NCBI GenBank assembly: GCA_033807775.1
Contig: CM066326.1
Location: forward strand, 87,458,873 to 87,522,872
Direction of reading: 5' to 3'
Source: Saussurea involucrata
Lineage: Eukaryota; Streptophyta; Magnoliopsida; Asterales; Asteraceae
Length of the DNA stretch: 64,000 nucleotides
The position numbers and the translations under genes are program-made. Under the pieces are notes generated by a model, which saw nothing but the letters and a program-made list of their open reading frames with translations, was not told where the DNA came from and made no database searches. The number at the start of each line of letters is the position of its first letter. Within the stretch, counting starts at the first letter, position 1. Positions 22,634 through 33,956 of the stretch are shown in pieces.

Positions 22634-25600
22634 CTAGAAAAGTGGCGCGCCAAAATCTTCCTCTGCCTCGTCATTCTTGCATCGCTTAAGAATGTAGAGT
22701 TGACCACGCAAGTGCATAATCTGCAATGTAAATGTGTGTTCATACTAGAAATGCGCGATGATAATACAATGAAATTTCTTGCAAAGTTCATGAGATCACA
22801 CTCATGTAAGCCAAACAAACTCGGTAAATCTCACGCAAAGGTAGACTTTTTTTTTGGGGGGGGGGGGGGGGGGGGGGGTAATGCACACATTTCCTCTATC
22901 CCGAGGGATAAAGAGACCGTTTCCATGAAGATCCCCAAACGGGATTATTGGTTCTACTTCGAAGAGAACGAATCTTTTCATCGAAGGATCAAAAAAAGGG
23001 TCCGGATCTCTTGCAGGAATGATTTGGAAAGCCAAAACCAAAAATATTATATAAAATCAAAACCAAATAAATCCAATAAATCTTGTAGAGAGGTAGGGTA
23101 CAGGAGGTAGCATGTAAGCAGACCCTTCCTTTATCCTAAAGGGTAAAAAAGACTATTTCCAAGAAAGACCCTTGTTTCCATGTAGATCCTAGACGGGATT
23201 ATTTCATGTAACCAAACCAAATAAACTCAGTAAATCTCATACAAAAGTAGGGTCTGCAAGGTAGGATGTAAGCAGATCTTTCCTTTACCCTAAAGGGTAA
23301 AAAGACTGTTTCCATAAAGACCCTCCTGAGACACCAAATAAACCCAGTAAGGGGCTGTTTGGTTGGTTTTCCATTAAGTCCTGTATGAATAAAGTTGTCT
23401 GTGTGGATTAATCTGTCTGTATAGATTGGAAAGGTTTTTGTTTGGGAGGGTGTTTTCATAGATGGAAGGACCATGTTTTTTAATTGGGAGAGACTGGTTT
23501 GGACAAAACTTGGCTTTCTGCATAAAGCTCCCTCCTAAAAGCTTAATAAATAAGTCACTTTTTATATCATTAAGCCACTACCAAACAGTCATGTATAGCT
23601 GACTGAATAAGCTATGAGTCTCATTAAGCTCATTAAGCTGCTAACAAACAGGCCCTAAATCTCATAAGGAAAGTAAGATGTAAGCAAATCTTTCCTTTAC
23701 CCTAAAGGGTAAAAAGACCGTTTCCATGAAGACCCTCAGACACCAAATAAACCCAGTAAATCTCATACAGAAGTAAGGTCTGGAAAGTAGGATGTATGCA
23801 GATCTTTCCGTAAAGAGTAAAAAATACTATTTCCGTGAAGACCCTTGTTTCCATTAAGATCCTCAAACGGGATTATTTCATGTAAACCAAACCAAATAAA
23901 CCCAATATATCTCATTAAGAGGTAGGGTCCAGAAGGTAAGATGTACACAGCTGTTTTCTTTACCCCAAAGGGTAAAAACACTGTTTCCATAAAAGGGTTG
24001 GGTACTTGGGTTCCGGTGAGAAGTTGAGGTTAACGTGAGAAGTGGTTATCAATCGTTGGATGAGAAATGAGCACACATTAGGATGAGATGCACCGAGATG
24101 CACCGGATCAATTCCTTCTAACCCGCAATTCATGGGATGGCATTTGATTAAAAGTAATCAACGGTTCAGATCCACTTCTCACGCTTCTCACGTAAACCTC
24201 AACTTCTCACACGATCCTTCGCCTTCCGTAAAGACCCCAGGATCATTCATGTATGCTAATTAAAACCAACAATGTACAAAAAAACATATGTGAACGCTAC
24301 CTCTTCTTGAAGCAAAGTAGGAAGGTTATCTATCGAAACAAGATCGCTCATTTCCTTCAAAAGATTCTCGTCTTTGATACCGAACCACGTTTGTGGCGGC
24401 AACGCCAGTAAAAGCACCGTGAGAACGTCGTTGCTTGCCGGGTGCATCCCGATGCAACCGCTGAGTCTGGACCCGTTGGAAACCCCCGGGGTATTTGAAG
24501 ATGACGAAGAAGGGACGAGCACGTCCACTTGTTGAATGCCGATGCCGTTGGTCACCATCCCGGAGACGACTGTAACGGGCGTGTCTCCATTGGCTTTTAT
24601 GCAATTCACACATGTTTCTCGACAGCAAAACCCTTTGGCGGACCCGCTGTTTCCTTCCAGGAATTCCGCACCCTGGCAACAGACACTATCTGCGATATTG
24701 GTCAAACAAGATTCTTTACATAAACCCGAGTTCCCGGTAAATAGAAAATCCGTCACGTGCTTATATAGACGAATTTCTTGTACTTGTTTCAAGATCTCTT
24801 CCTACACGGAACAACACATGATATTATATCAGCACTTAATCTAGAACGAGAGGTAACACTATCGTTTTGCCATTCAGACTATTTATTGAAAAACAAACAA
24901 ACAATTTGTATAAACAGAAGGGTAAAATAGTCATTTTTGCCATTGCCATTCAGACTATTTATTGAAAAACAAACAAACAATTTGTCTAAACAGAAGGGTA
25001 AAATAGCAATTTTTGCCATTTAGACCGTTTATTCGGCACACAAAACAAACAGTTTATCTAAACTGAGGGCAAATTTTGGTTATTTTTGCCATTCAGACGG
25101 TTTATTAAAAAACCCAACAATTTATCTAAACCAAACGGTAAACTGGTCATTTTTGCCATTCAAACTGAAAAACACCATTTGTCTAAAACAAGGGTAAAAT
25201 GGTCATTTTTCCACTTAGAATGTTTATCCGGCAGAAGAAACAAACAATTTATCTAAACTGAGGGGTAAAATTTGGTCATTTTTGCCATTTAGACTGTTTA
25301 TTGAAAAAAAACTATTCATCTAAACTAAGGGGTAAAATTGTCATTTTTGCCGTTCAAACCGTTTATCGTCATTCTGACAACAATTTATCTAAACTAAGGA
25401 GTAAAATTGACATTTTTGCCATTCAGACCGTTTATCATTCTGACAACAATTTACCTAAACTAAGGAGTAAAATTGTCATTTTTGCCATTCAGACTGTTTA
25501 TCGTCATTCTGATTTCTGACAACAATTTATCTAAACTAAGAGGTAAAATTGTCATTTTTGCCATTCAGACCATTTATTGTCGTTCTGACTGTTTGTTCAG

Positions 25601-28600
25601 CGTAGAAAACAAACAACAGTTTATCTAAATCCATACAGACAACTTATAAAATGAGATCATGGTGGTAGTATTTTGTTAGTTCAAGATTTATACAAGATAC
25701 CTTAACAGCAAGCCTTTCTTTCTCTTCGGAACTTAGACTTTGACCACCATCTTCTCGTTGCCTAACTTCCGCAACCCACTTGATAAATTCAAGAAACTTG
25801 GACGGGAGAGAATTGAAAACAATCGAGAGAACATCCTTCACGTCTTTTACATCCTTACAACTTAACAACGTTGGAACATCTTCAACCAAATACTTTGCAA
25901 TCTTGATCCAGCTCTCGTGCTTACAACTCTGCAGCAAAATTCACCAAAGAAGGCCTGTTTGTTAGCAGCTTAATGAGCTTAATGGGACTCACAACTTATT
26001 CGTTCAGCTATAAATGACTGTTTGGTAGTGGCTTAATGATATAGAAAGTGGCTTATTCAGTAAGCTTTATGTAGAAAGCCAAGTTTTTCCAAACCTCCCC
26101 CTCCCAATAAAGGAAACACGTTCCTTTTATCTATGAGAAAACCCTCTCAAACAAAAACGTTCTCAATCTATACAGACAAATTAATCCAGTTAGACAGCTT
26201 TATCTTTACAAGAATTAATGAAAACCAACCAAACAAGCCCTGATATCCCATTTCAAGTAGAGATGCCCAAACGGGCCCGGCCCGGCCCGGTGGTCCTTAA
26301 CCGGTTACGATTTTCATCCAAAAATAAGACCTGGCCCGGGACCGACCCGATTTTTCTAATTAAAATTTATTTTTAAATGTATTTTTAAGTATATTTTTTG
26401 ATAAAAACATATTTGTTAGTGTATTTGATTGACCTAGCTATAATAATAAAACGTATTTTTTAAAACGGAAGTATTTTTTTAATGTATTCGATTGACCAAA
26501 ATACAATAAAAGCGTATTTGATTGACCAAATTCTACAAAAACTATTTTATGCAAGTTAAAAATCGATTTAAAAAAAAATTAAGTGGGCCCAGTTCTCATA
26601 ACCAGGCCTTATAAAGCTTAACCGGGCCTTTGTATTTGGGTCGGGACCGGGACCAGTTACGAGATTACTATTTGGGACCGGGACCGATTTTTAGGCCCGG
26701 CCCGGCCTGAGAACAATTTTTGGCCATCTCTAATTTCAAGCATTGTGAATGCGGATCTCTCAATCAAGAACAGTGTAGGATCGGGGGAGGGGTAAAATGT
26801 ATGTGATGACCTAACAGGTTTTCTTTTTAATCCATAACCTTCTAATAGGTTTAAGAATGTCACTGCTTAACAGAAGAATATCACTTCCATACACAAGAAT
26901 GCCTAGAAACCTATAAGGTCATGATTTTAAAAGTCACTTGTTGGGAGTCGTTTAGGTAAATAACCCTAAAAAACGTGCAAAACCTTTCCTCTACCTCAAG
27001 GGGTAAATTGGGAAGGGTAAAATGTATGCAAACCTTTACAGGACCAAGGAGTATTCTTTGGAGTTGTGTAAAATTCTTGCAAAAGTACTATGTAATCAGA
27101 AGTGAACCGAACCAAACAAACCCAATATATCCCACTTGAGGTGGGGTCTAGGGAGGGTAAGATGTACGTAGACCAGACCTGACCTCTACCTCAAAGAGTA
27201 GAGCGGTTGTTTTTGTGAATACCCCTGGCTTGTCAAACTATCAGGTGGTCAAACTGGTAAATCTTTGCCTGAAATATGAATCACATGTGCATACCAGGGT
27301 ATAAAGTAGAGCCGGTGACCGGTGAAGCCTTGATATTAACATGAATCTGCAACGAAAAGAAACATTAACCATGAGCAAAAACCAAGAAAAAGCTAACATT
27401 TTCTCAGTAGAAATCCAAGAAACACCCTCTTTGTAGCACTTTTCACATGCCAGGGGTCTTCACGAAAAAATATGCTCTACTCTTTGGGGTAATAGTTCCA
27501 TTAAGAAGCAACCTCTGAATCGCTAAGAGGTGAATCTTGTTTGGCAAAAAAAAATCTGCCTCTTAATGGTTTTGTATCTTGGGCCTCCCTTAACCATTCA
27601 TCACCCTAATTTCATTCGAAACAATTACCAAAAAACCATATTTCATTTTGCAATATATCATAAGAGCCTCTTAATCATTCTGCACCAAAAAACAGCCCCT
27701 AAATGTCAGGTCTGCATACATCTTACCCTTCCCGGACCCCACCTCAAATGGGATATACTGGGTTCGTTTGGTCTGGTTAAGAAACACCCTGTCTAGTGTC
27801 TACACACGTTGCAATACGTAATTCACCATGAGAAAGAAACCTTCATGTGAAAATTTACCCTCTACGAAATCCGCTTGATTGATCGAAGGTATCCATGGCT
27901 TCCCACAGGAGTGTAAGTGGAACCCAATGAGGAGGATACTTAAAGCGTGCAACATCCAAAATTAACACCATGTCCCTTCCAGCATGATAACCGCCGATAG
28001 GTGAAAAGTGGCCGCTACCTGTCTGCACTACAAGAAAATAAAATAAAAAACGCTTTCATCAGACATCACTACAACAAAATCGGCTTTAAAGGACACCAAA
28101 TATGTGTAAGGGTGCGTTTGGTACACTGGACATGACAAAACAAAACAGAACAGGGATTACTGCTCCCATGTTTGGCAGGACTTTTATGTGGAACAGAGTG
28201 GAACAAACTTATATTTTACTAATATACCCTCAAAATAAAACCTAATTTTTTTTTTCTAAAAAATCAAATACGCCTCCACTTTACATTTTATCCATTCATT
28301 AAATTTTATTTCTTGTAATTTTATGTTCTTTAAACTTTTGCTTTACCGTCCTCAAAATATTACTTTTATATGGTTTCTATATTTTGGTTAACTTATATAA
28401 CGTGTTAAATATTAATAATAAAAAATAATATAGAAAACGTATAAACGATTGGAAACTACATAAAACCTTTTATTTTGGTGTCATTAGGGGTAAATTGGTC
28501 ATTTTACATGTTCTGTCGTGTCCAGTTTTGTCTTGCCAAACGTTGAACAGTTGTTTTGTCCTGTTCTCTCCAGTCTTGTCTGGATAACAAACGCACCCTA

Positions 28601-30122
28601 AATGTCATGTCCTAATAGACTGCTTATTAGGACTCAAAATTTATAGGACCATATAATTGTGCGTTCTATGTAAAGGTGTTACAGGGTTGGGTTCCGGTGA
28701 GAAGTTGAGGTTAACGTGAGGATCGTGAGAAGTGGTTATTAACCGTTGGATGAGAAATGGATGTACATTAGGATGAGATGCACCGAGATGATCAATTCCC
28801 TTCTAAGGCGCAATTCATGGGAGGGCATTTGATTAAAAGTGATCAACGGTTCAGATCCACTTCTCATGCTTCTCACGTTAACCTCAACTTCTCACACGAT
28901 CCTTCGCCAGGTGTTACAATAAGTTGATAGGATGCTTTTGGGCGTTCTAACAAAAGAATATAAAAATGATGTGCAACACAATTGGAGTAAAAATCAAGAA
29001 ACCTTAGAGCTTAAAAACTAGCCTGTTTAAAAGTCCCTCTGTTATATGATGAGATCACATGACAATCATCAGAAGTGGAGCACGCAATCACATGTCTTCG
29101 GAAATCATCAAGATTGCTTTGATTTGTGCGAAAAGCTTCTACCTTTGCTCCAGCACAGTGAGCCAAGCACACAACCTTCCCGAATGAAATGCCTTCGGCT
29201 TTAATCTTTTCGAGAGGCTCACAACAGTCTAGCATGGACTCATCGAACCACCTCCATGGACCTGCAAATAACAAATGGCAAAGTTGTCATGAGCCAGGGA
29301 TCGTCACAGAAACAATTGTTCTACCCTTTAGGGTAGAGGTCATTTTGTGTACTTCTTACCCCTGGACCCCACCTCCAAATGAGTATAATATTGGGTTCGT
29401 TTGGTTTGGTTTGGTATCATAAAGTTAACAAATGATACATCATTCAAATATAAAACGGGCGTGTTAAGATATAAGTGAAGTGGTAAGAACAGCCTCAATG
29501 AACGGCATAATCCCTTTTTCTCCTTATCCTATGTTTGGCAAACTAGTTGATGGCTAATAAGCTAGTTGTTGGCAGAAAAACCAGTTGATGGCTAATTGGC
29601 TAGTTGAGCTACACTGAGAGGCAACGACTAGCTTGTTGGCTGAAAAACTAGTTGATGGCTAATAAGCTAGTCGTTGCCTCTGGCGTGTAGCTCAGTTGGC
29701 AAGGGGCAGGGTGACTTTGCCCAAATACAAGACAAGTCCGCGTTCAATCACGCCCCCCGCCCCGAGTGCTAGCCTCAGTGGGTGAGCAAAAAACACGCCC
29801 CCTCACATTTGTGTCCTTGGAGGCGGGTTCCGTGTGGGGCCGGTTGGAGTTGGCGGTAATCAATTGGAAAAAGGCATAATTGGAAAAAAGTGGAAACAAT
29901 ACCCTAGTACCTAGAGCTTATTAAAACGCTACTTAAAAAGCTAACTTATGCCTTATACCTAACCAAACAAGGCTTTTTCAATAAGTTTAAAAAATAAGCT
30001 AGCTTATGTTTGCCTAACAGAACTTGAATCTGCAAATGCCAAGATTTTGGAGACGGTTTGCTAAACAAGATTTCAAACCATAAGATTGATACTATGATGA
30101 AAAACAATATTATTGATTACAC

Positions 30123-30154
<32 letters not shown>

Positions 30155-30851
30155 ATTATCAACTATTAAATTGCATTATAATCAACTATACAACTTACCT
30201 TTCCATTTTCTCCCAGGGTCAATAGAAAGTGCATTCAAGATCATGGCTAAAGTAGCTAATCCACAGTATGCAGGTTCTGATTGCGTCTGAAAATAAGAGA
30301 TCAGCTTAAAAAACCCTTCCATAGTTCCACCTTGAATAGCTTCTATGAACAATTGCTGCAAATTCACAACCAATGCACACATTAAATAGAAGAAACATTT
30401 AGGCAAAATATCATAACAATCACAATTGATATCTTGATTGCTTTATGATATTAAAAGGGGGGTATCAGTAACACAATCACAATTGCTATTTTCTGCAAGT
30501 TAACATCTATTGTGCTCACTTGTTATGAAGTTAGAAGCAATCAGCAATGGAAATACTAAAAATTATCCCAATTTTGAAGTCCAAAATCAATCCATTTGAT
30601 GTCTCTAAATCAAAATGTAGCTCCGTTTTTGGATATCACGAAGTATTCCTCAAACGAATTCATGTCATTCTCGTCATAAAACAAACCAATCATTGAATCA
30701 TTTTAGAATCAAAGCGAAATCGAAAGAAAAAACTCAAATTTGGGTAAAACATAAAAAGATATTATTGAAAAGCAACCTTTCCTTCGGAGGAAGCGAAATC
30801 GATAGCAGGAGGTGATGGAAGAACCCTCCGATACAAACCAGCCATAGCCAT
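22634..30851 (-). CDS. PCS1: Phytochelatin synthase (glutathione gamma-glutamylcysteinyltransferase)
   Basis: Eight exons: 30851-30777, 30355-30199, 29261-29023, 28022-27859, 27346-27295, 25928-25701, 24801-24301, 22720-22634. They total 1503 nt and 500 aa with consistent phases. The enzyme joins gamma-Glu-Cys units from glutathione in the cytosol to make metal-binding phytochelatins (Cd, As, Zn tolerance). The papain-like N-terminal domain (about 1-220) keeps the known catalytic triad at the Arabidopsis positions: Cys56 (EPAYCGLA), His162 (GSGHFSP) and Asp180 (LILDVARF). The C-terminal metal-sensing domain has Cys pairs at 346/347 and 364/365 plus Cys369 and Cys372, and ends EEDFGAPLF. Intron 3 appears to start with GC (CAG|gctagt). 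Introns 6 and 7 are packed with repeats. Length fits the family (AtPCS1 is 485 aa). The symbol is by homology. Confidence 0.95.
22847..22878 (+). repeat. T9-G23 homopolymer tract
   Basis: Nine T followed by 23 G, inside a SINE-like repeat in PCS intron 7. The exact length may be a sequencing or assembly artefact. Confidence 0.8.
23351..23655. mobile_element. Tourist-like MITE, family A
   Basis: Ends GGGGCTGTTTGGTTGG and, inverted, GGGCCTGTTTGTTAGC. TSD taa at 23348-23350 and 23656-23658. The 3-bp TAA/TTA duplication and the ends fit PIF/Harbinger MITEs. Relatives lie at 25952, 34618, 39271, 44125 (partial), 53338 and 59938. Confidence 0.8.
23995..24222. mobile_element. 9-bp-TSD MITE, family B copy 1
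   Basis: Carries inverted termini (gagaagttgaggttaacg / aacctcaacttctcac). It splits a SINE-like repeat. The flanks ttccataaa and ttccgtaaa look like a 9-bp TSD with one mismatch. Confidence 0.7.
24868..25625. repeat. Minisatellite in PCS intron 6
   Basis: About 11 diverged units of roughly 66-80 bp, each with 'catttttgccattcagac', 'gtttat', 'acaatttatctaaac' and 'gggtaaaat'. The array occupies most of the intron between exons 6 and 7. Confidence 0.9.
25952..26240. mobile_element. Tourist-like MITE, family A
   Basis: Starts ggcctgtttgttagcagc and ends ccaaccaaacaagccc. It lies in PCS intron 5. Closely related to 34618-34922, with the same internal 'gctttatg' and 'gaaagccaag' blocks. TSD not clear. 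Confidence 0.7.
26258..26732. mobile_element. hAT-like non-autonomous element
   Basis: Ends tagagatgcccaaacggg and ttttggccatctcta. Perfect 8-bp TSD atttcaag at 26250-26257 and 26733-26740, the hAT length. Subterminal GC-rich 'ggcccggcccgg' motifs surround an AT-rich core. It lies in PCS intron 5. It is related in structure to 59185-59905. Confidence 0.85.
27097..27235 (-). repeat. SINE-like repeat copy
   Basis: Shows 'aaacaaacccaatatatccc', 'gggagggtaagatgtacg', 'cctctacctcaaagagtaga' and 'gtttttgtgaatacccc', the same block order as the cluster at 22792-24240. Lies in PCS intron 5. Confidence 0.55.
27448..27783 (+). repeat. SINE-like repeat split by a MITE
   Basis: In the opposite orientation to 27097-27235. 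The halves 27448-27487 and 27704-27783 are separated by a Tourist-like family D fragment (27488-27703; gcaacctctgaatcgctaag … ccaaaaaacagcccct) that matches parts of 55002-55285 and 56639-57190. Lies in PCS intron 4. Confidence 0.55.
28110..28598. mobile_element. Tourist-like MITE, family C copy 1
   Basis: Ends gggtgcgtttggtacactgg and ggataacaaacgcaccc. TSD taa at 28107-28109 and 28599-28601. Subterminal 'ggacatgacaaaacaaaac' and 'tgtcctgttctctcc' motifs are typical of all copies (31174, 42485, 49781). It lies in PCS intron 3. Confidence 0.85.
28684..28909. mobile_element. 9-bp-TSD MITE, family B copy 2
   Basis: 226 bp with a perfect 9-bp TSD, ggtgttaca, at 28675-28683 and 28910-28918. Inverted subterminal repeats gagaagttgaggttaacgtg / acgttaacctcaacttctc. 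The TSD length points to Mutator-type transposition. It lies in PCS intron 3. Confidence 0.9.
29287..29412 (+). repeat. SINE-like repeat copy
   Basis: 'accctttagggtagaggtc', 'acttcttacccctggacccc' and 'gggttcgtttggtttgg' match the SINE-like family. Lies in PCS intron 2. Confidence 0.5.
29535..30012. mobile_element. hAT-like MITE with nested SINE
   Basis: Repeated 'gatggctaataagctagttg' and 'tatgtttggcaaac' at the left and 'cctaaccaaacaaggc' at the right resemble plant hAT MITEs also seen at 54303-54735 and around 52227-52955. A tRNA-type SINE (29683-29875) with A-box 'gtgtagctcagttggcaagg' and B-box-like 'gcgttcaatcacgc' sits inside. Lies in PCS intron 2. Boundaries are approximate. Confidence 0.5.
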
Positions 30852-31173
30852 CAGATCAAAATATGGAAGATGGAGTGAAGAATTGATCTAGGGTTCGTCG
30901 CAACAAAACCCGCGTAAATTGAACGGTTTGAAAAAGGAGATGAGATTGCATTTGTAACTGTAACGAGCATCGAATCCATCCATTCATATCTACTTAAAAT
31001 CTAACAATATTCGAAAACGAATCTTCTTTTTTAAAAAGTTGACCATGACTCGAACGACGTTAAATACCATGGGAAATTCAACGCCAAATTCTATGCATTA
31101 ATTAACTCATTCGGGATTGGTTAGGTTCTTACAAGCAAAAAGTATAGAGGGTTGTTTGAACTATCATCGTAGA
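30852..31173. promoter_or_regulatory. 5' flank of the phytochelatin synthase gene
   Basis: About 320 bp between the PCS start codon and a family C MITE. It must hold the 5' leader and the proximal promoter unless transcription starts in the MITE. I see no confident TATA box or metal-response motif. Confidence 0.4.
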
Positions 31174-31532
31174 AGGTGCATTTGGTACACTGGACAGAAC
31201 AGAAGAGAACAGAGTCCACTGTCTCACGTTTGGCAGGACTTTTATTTGTAACAGACTGGAACAAGATGAAATAAACTGGAACAAACCTGTTCCACCCCAT
31301 CCCATGGAACAAGGTGAAACAGACTTATGTTTTACCAATATAATCTTAAAATAAAATCTAATTCTCTTCTAAACCATCAAATAAACCTTCTAGTTCATAA
31401 TTTATTCATTCTTTAAATTTAGTAAGGGTAAATTGGTCAATGTTATCTGTCCAGTTCTGTCTTACCAAACGTGGAACAGCTGTTCTGTCCTGTCTTGTTA
31501 TGTCCTATCATGTCTGCGTACCAAACGCACCC
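31174..31532. mobile_element. Tourist-like MITE, family C copy 2
   Basis: Ends ggtgcatttggtacactgg and gcgtaccaaacgcaccc. Same subterminal 'gtggaacagctgttctgtcc' motif as the other copies. No clear TSD, so it may be older. It lies about 320 bp upstream of the PCS start codon. Confidence 0.75.
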
Positions 31533-31729
31533 AGAGAGTTCTTCCCAATCTCCTTTAGTATTTAAATTAAATAATTAATATTTGTTTATAAATATATAAT
31601 AGTTATTGATGTTGACAAATAAATAGGACCCACTAAAATAATGTTTTTATAAGAACTACCATTATAAAATTTTATATAAATTTTTAATTGATGAGTTGGA
31701 AATGAGATGCTAAAAAGAGGTTCATATAA

Positions 31730-32483
31730 GGCCATCAGTACCCCATGGAGGGCATCTTTCAAAGATTCCACTCTACATCAGCGCCACGTCAGCTTTTCTT
31801 CCATCCCTCACTCGATCCCTCACGATCCCTAAACACCCGTACCCCATTCCCTCAAACCCTTTTGCCACCTCATTTATTTTAATTCTTTTATTTATACATT
31901 TAATTATTTAACAAAATAAAAATATTTATATATTTTTTAATAAATAAAAATAAGATAAATAATAAAAATAAAAATTCATATCATTCATTAAAAAATTAAA
32001 AATTACAAAATAAATTTAAAAATCTACTCGTCGGTGTCTACGGATGATGATGATGCGGTTGGTGAACCGGGTTGTGGCGAATCCATATTGTTTAATATAT
32101 AGAGGTTGAGAGAATTTGAGAGAGTTTGAGAGGTGTGAGAAATAAGAGGTTGAGAGAATAAGAGGTTGAGAGGTGTGAGAAATAAGAGGTTGAGAGGTGT
32201 GAGAAATAAGAGGTTGAGAGGTGTGAGAAATAAAAGGTTGAGGGTTAAATATATAGTGGGATTAAATTGAGAAAAATAATTTATTTTTTTAATAATAGAG
32301 CCGTTCAACGGTTATATATTTTTAAAAATTTAATTAAATTTTTTTTTTTAAAAAACCTTCGGGATGATCCGGGATCCCATCCCCGGATTCATCCCCGCCC
32401 CGCTCATCCCGCTCTCGCCGTAGCCCACCCCGCATGATCCCGAACCCATCCCGCATCCCATCCCGCACCGGGTACGGATGGCC
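31730..32483. mobile_element. Harbinger deletion derivative, copy 1
   Basis: Terminal ggccatcagtacccc and, inverted, ggccatccgtacccggtg. TSD taa at 31727-31729 and 32484-32486. A 20-codon minus-strand frame (32086-32024) starts MDSPQPGSP and ends VDTDE. Its end equals the end of the transposase-like frame in the neighbouring copy, so almost the whole gene appears to have been deleted internally. A 'ggttgagaggtgtgag'-type tandem repeat (32101-32235) lies in the 5' leader. Confidence 0.85.
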
Positions 32484-32724
32484 TAAGAACCTCCATTGGA
32501 AATAAGCGTTAATAGCAGATTTTTTAAATAATTTTTTTTAGGATTTTATTCATTATTTTAGGCCAACAATATCTATATTGTTTCCAAAGCTAGAGAAAAC
32601 TAAAAATTTAAAAGATTCTCTAAAGTTTGTTTATGAATAGAAATTGTTTTTTTATTTTTACCAATTTACCAGCAATAAGATTGTAATCATTATTATATTA
32701 CACATTGTTTCAAAAAAAATATTA

Positions 32725-33620
32725 GGCCATCAGTACCCCATGGAGGGAATCTTTCAAATATTCCACTTCACATCAGCTTTTCTTCCATCCCTCACTCGAT
32801 CTCTAACGATCCCTAAACACCCGTACCCCATTCCCTCAAACCCTTTTGCCACCTCATTTATTTTAATTCTTTTATTTATACATTTAATTATTTAACAAAA
32901 TAAAAATATTTATATATTTTTTAATAAATAAAAATAAGATAAATAATAAAAATTAAAATTCATATCATTCATTAAAAATAAAAATTACAAAATAAATGTA
33001 AAAATCTACTCGTCGTCATTGTTGGGAACTTGGATACGCCAAATATGTTCGACCAAATCCGACCGAAGGTTATTATGAGTGTCCCGGTTTATGACTTCTT
33101 GAACATTTGCCGCGCGTTGTGTCTCACTGATTTGGCTTTCGATATCATTCGTGAAAAAGTCGTTTTCCACGTCACCACAAATAGCATGGTTTTCGTCTTC
33201 GAGCATCATATTGTGTCTACGGATGATGATGATGCGGTTGGTGAACCGGGTTGTGGCGAATCCATATTGTTTAAAATATAGAGAATGGAAGAGTGTTTGA
33301 GAGAGTTTGAGAGGTGTGAGAAATAAGAGGTTGAGAGAATTTGAGAGGTATGAAAAATAAGAGGTTGAGAGGTGTGAGAAATAAGAGGTTGAGGGTTAAA
33401 TATATAGTGGGATTAAATTGAGAAAAATAAATTTTTTTTAGTAAAAGAGCCGTTGAACGGCATTATTTTTAAAAATTTAATTAAATTTTTTTTTTAAAAA
33501 CCCTTCGGGATGGATCGGGATCCCATCCCCGGATTCCATCCCTTCCCGCTCGCCCCGTAGCCCACCCCGCATGACCCCGAAGCCATCCCGCTGCCCATCC
33601 CGCACCGGGTACGGATGGCC
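32725..33620. mobile_element. Harbinger deletion derivative, copy 2
   Basis: Same termini as copy 1. TSD tta at 32722-32724 and 33621-33623. On the minus strand a transposase start (MDSPQPGSP, ATG at 33265) is followed after a deletion by a C-terminal remnant at 33209-33006. That remnant contains RDTHNNLRSDLVEHIW, the usual end of plant PIF/Harbinger (DDE_Tnp_4-type) transposases. The two parts are in different frames, so no protein is expected. Confidence 0.85.
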
Positions 33621-33623
33621 TTA

Positions 33624-33956
33624 TGATGATAAATTTACAGAATTTTTTATGATCATAACGGATGTTGAAATCTCTAATATTTATTGAAGTTAAATGTGAT
33701 TCTCTTAAAAAATTTACTTTTGATTCTTTATTTTATAGAAATTATAAAGAATTTGTAAAAATGCTCTAACAAATCTTGTCGTTTCTATTATGGACACTTA
33801 GTTTGAGAAGAAAGGCCCGATTAAACCTAGTCTAGTCCAACTTATATTTTCTCTTGTTCAAGCTTTATCCAATCTCAAAAAAGATAAGTCCACCTCCAAA
33901 ACGTGGACCAATTACAAATTGACGTCTGGTCTAACCAGATATCGTCATGGTTTGAT
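33624..33956. other. AT-rich intergenic DNA
   Basis: No gene or clear repeat boundary. 33808-33960 may be a decayed repeat. Confidence 0.4.

Larger units (their letters stand above)
22792..24240. repeat. Tandemly duplicated SINE-like repeats in PCS intron 7
   Basis: At least five diverged copies of a roughly 130-bp block lie in a row: 'aaaccaaataaacc', 'gtaaatctcatac', 'gtaggatgtaagcag', 'tttaccctaaagggtaaaaa', 'gtttccataaagaccc'. On the minus strand the last motifs resemble the 3' part of AU-type SINEs (ggtaaagg…tgcatacatc). Copies are interrupted by a Tourist-like MITE (23351-23655) and a 9-bp-TSD MITE (about 23995-24222). Confidence 0.6.

Noticed and set aside
22700..23110. 136-codon plus-strand frame crossing the G23 tract
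   Set aside because: Antisense to PCS exon 8 and SINE-like repeats; contains a poly-Gly stretch from the homopolymer.
24260..24301. PCS gene truncated after exon 7
   Set aside because: At first the last exon seemed missing, but 22720-22634 has an acceptor, the right phase and the family-typical C-terminal sequence.
24326..24844. Overlapping frames on both strands around PCS exon 7
   Set aside because: Shadows of the real exon in other frames.
29690..29760. Functional tRNA gene
   Set aside because: A-box and B-box-like sequence are present, but the cloverleaf cannot be completed and the body continues as a SINE. The same applies at 10740, 37640 and 45462.
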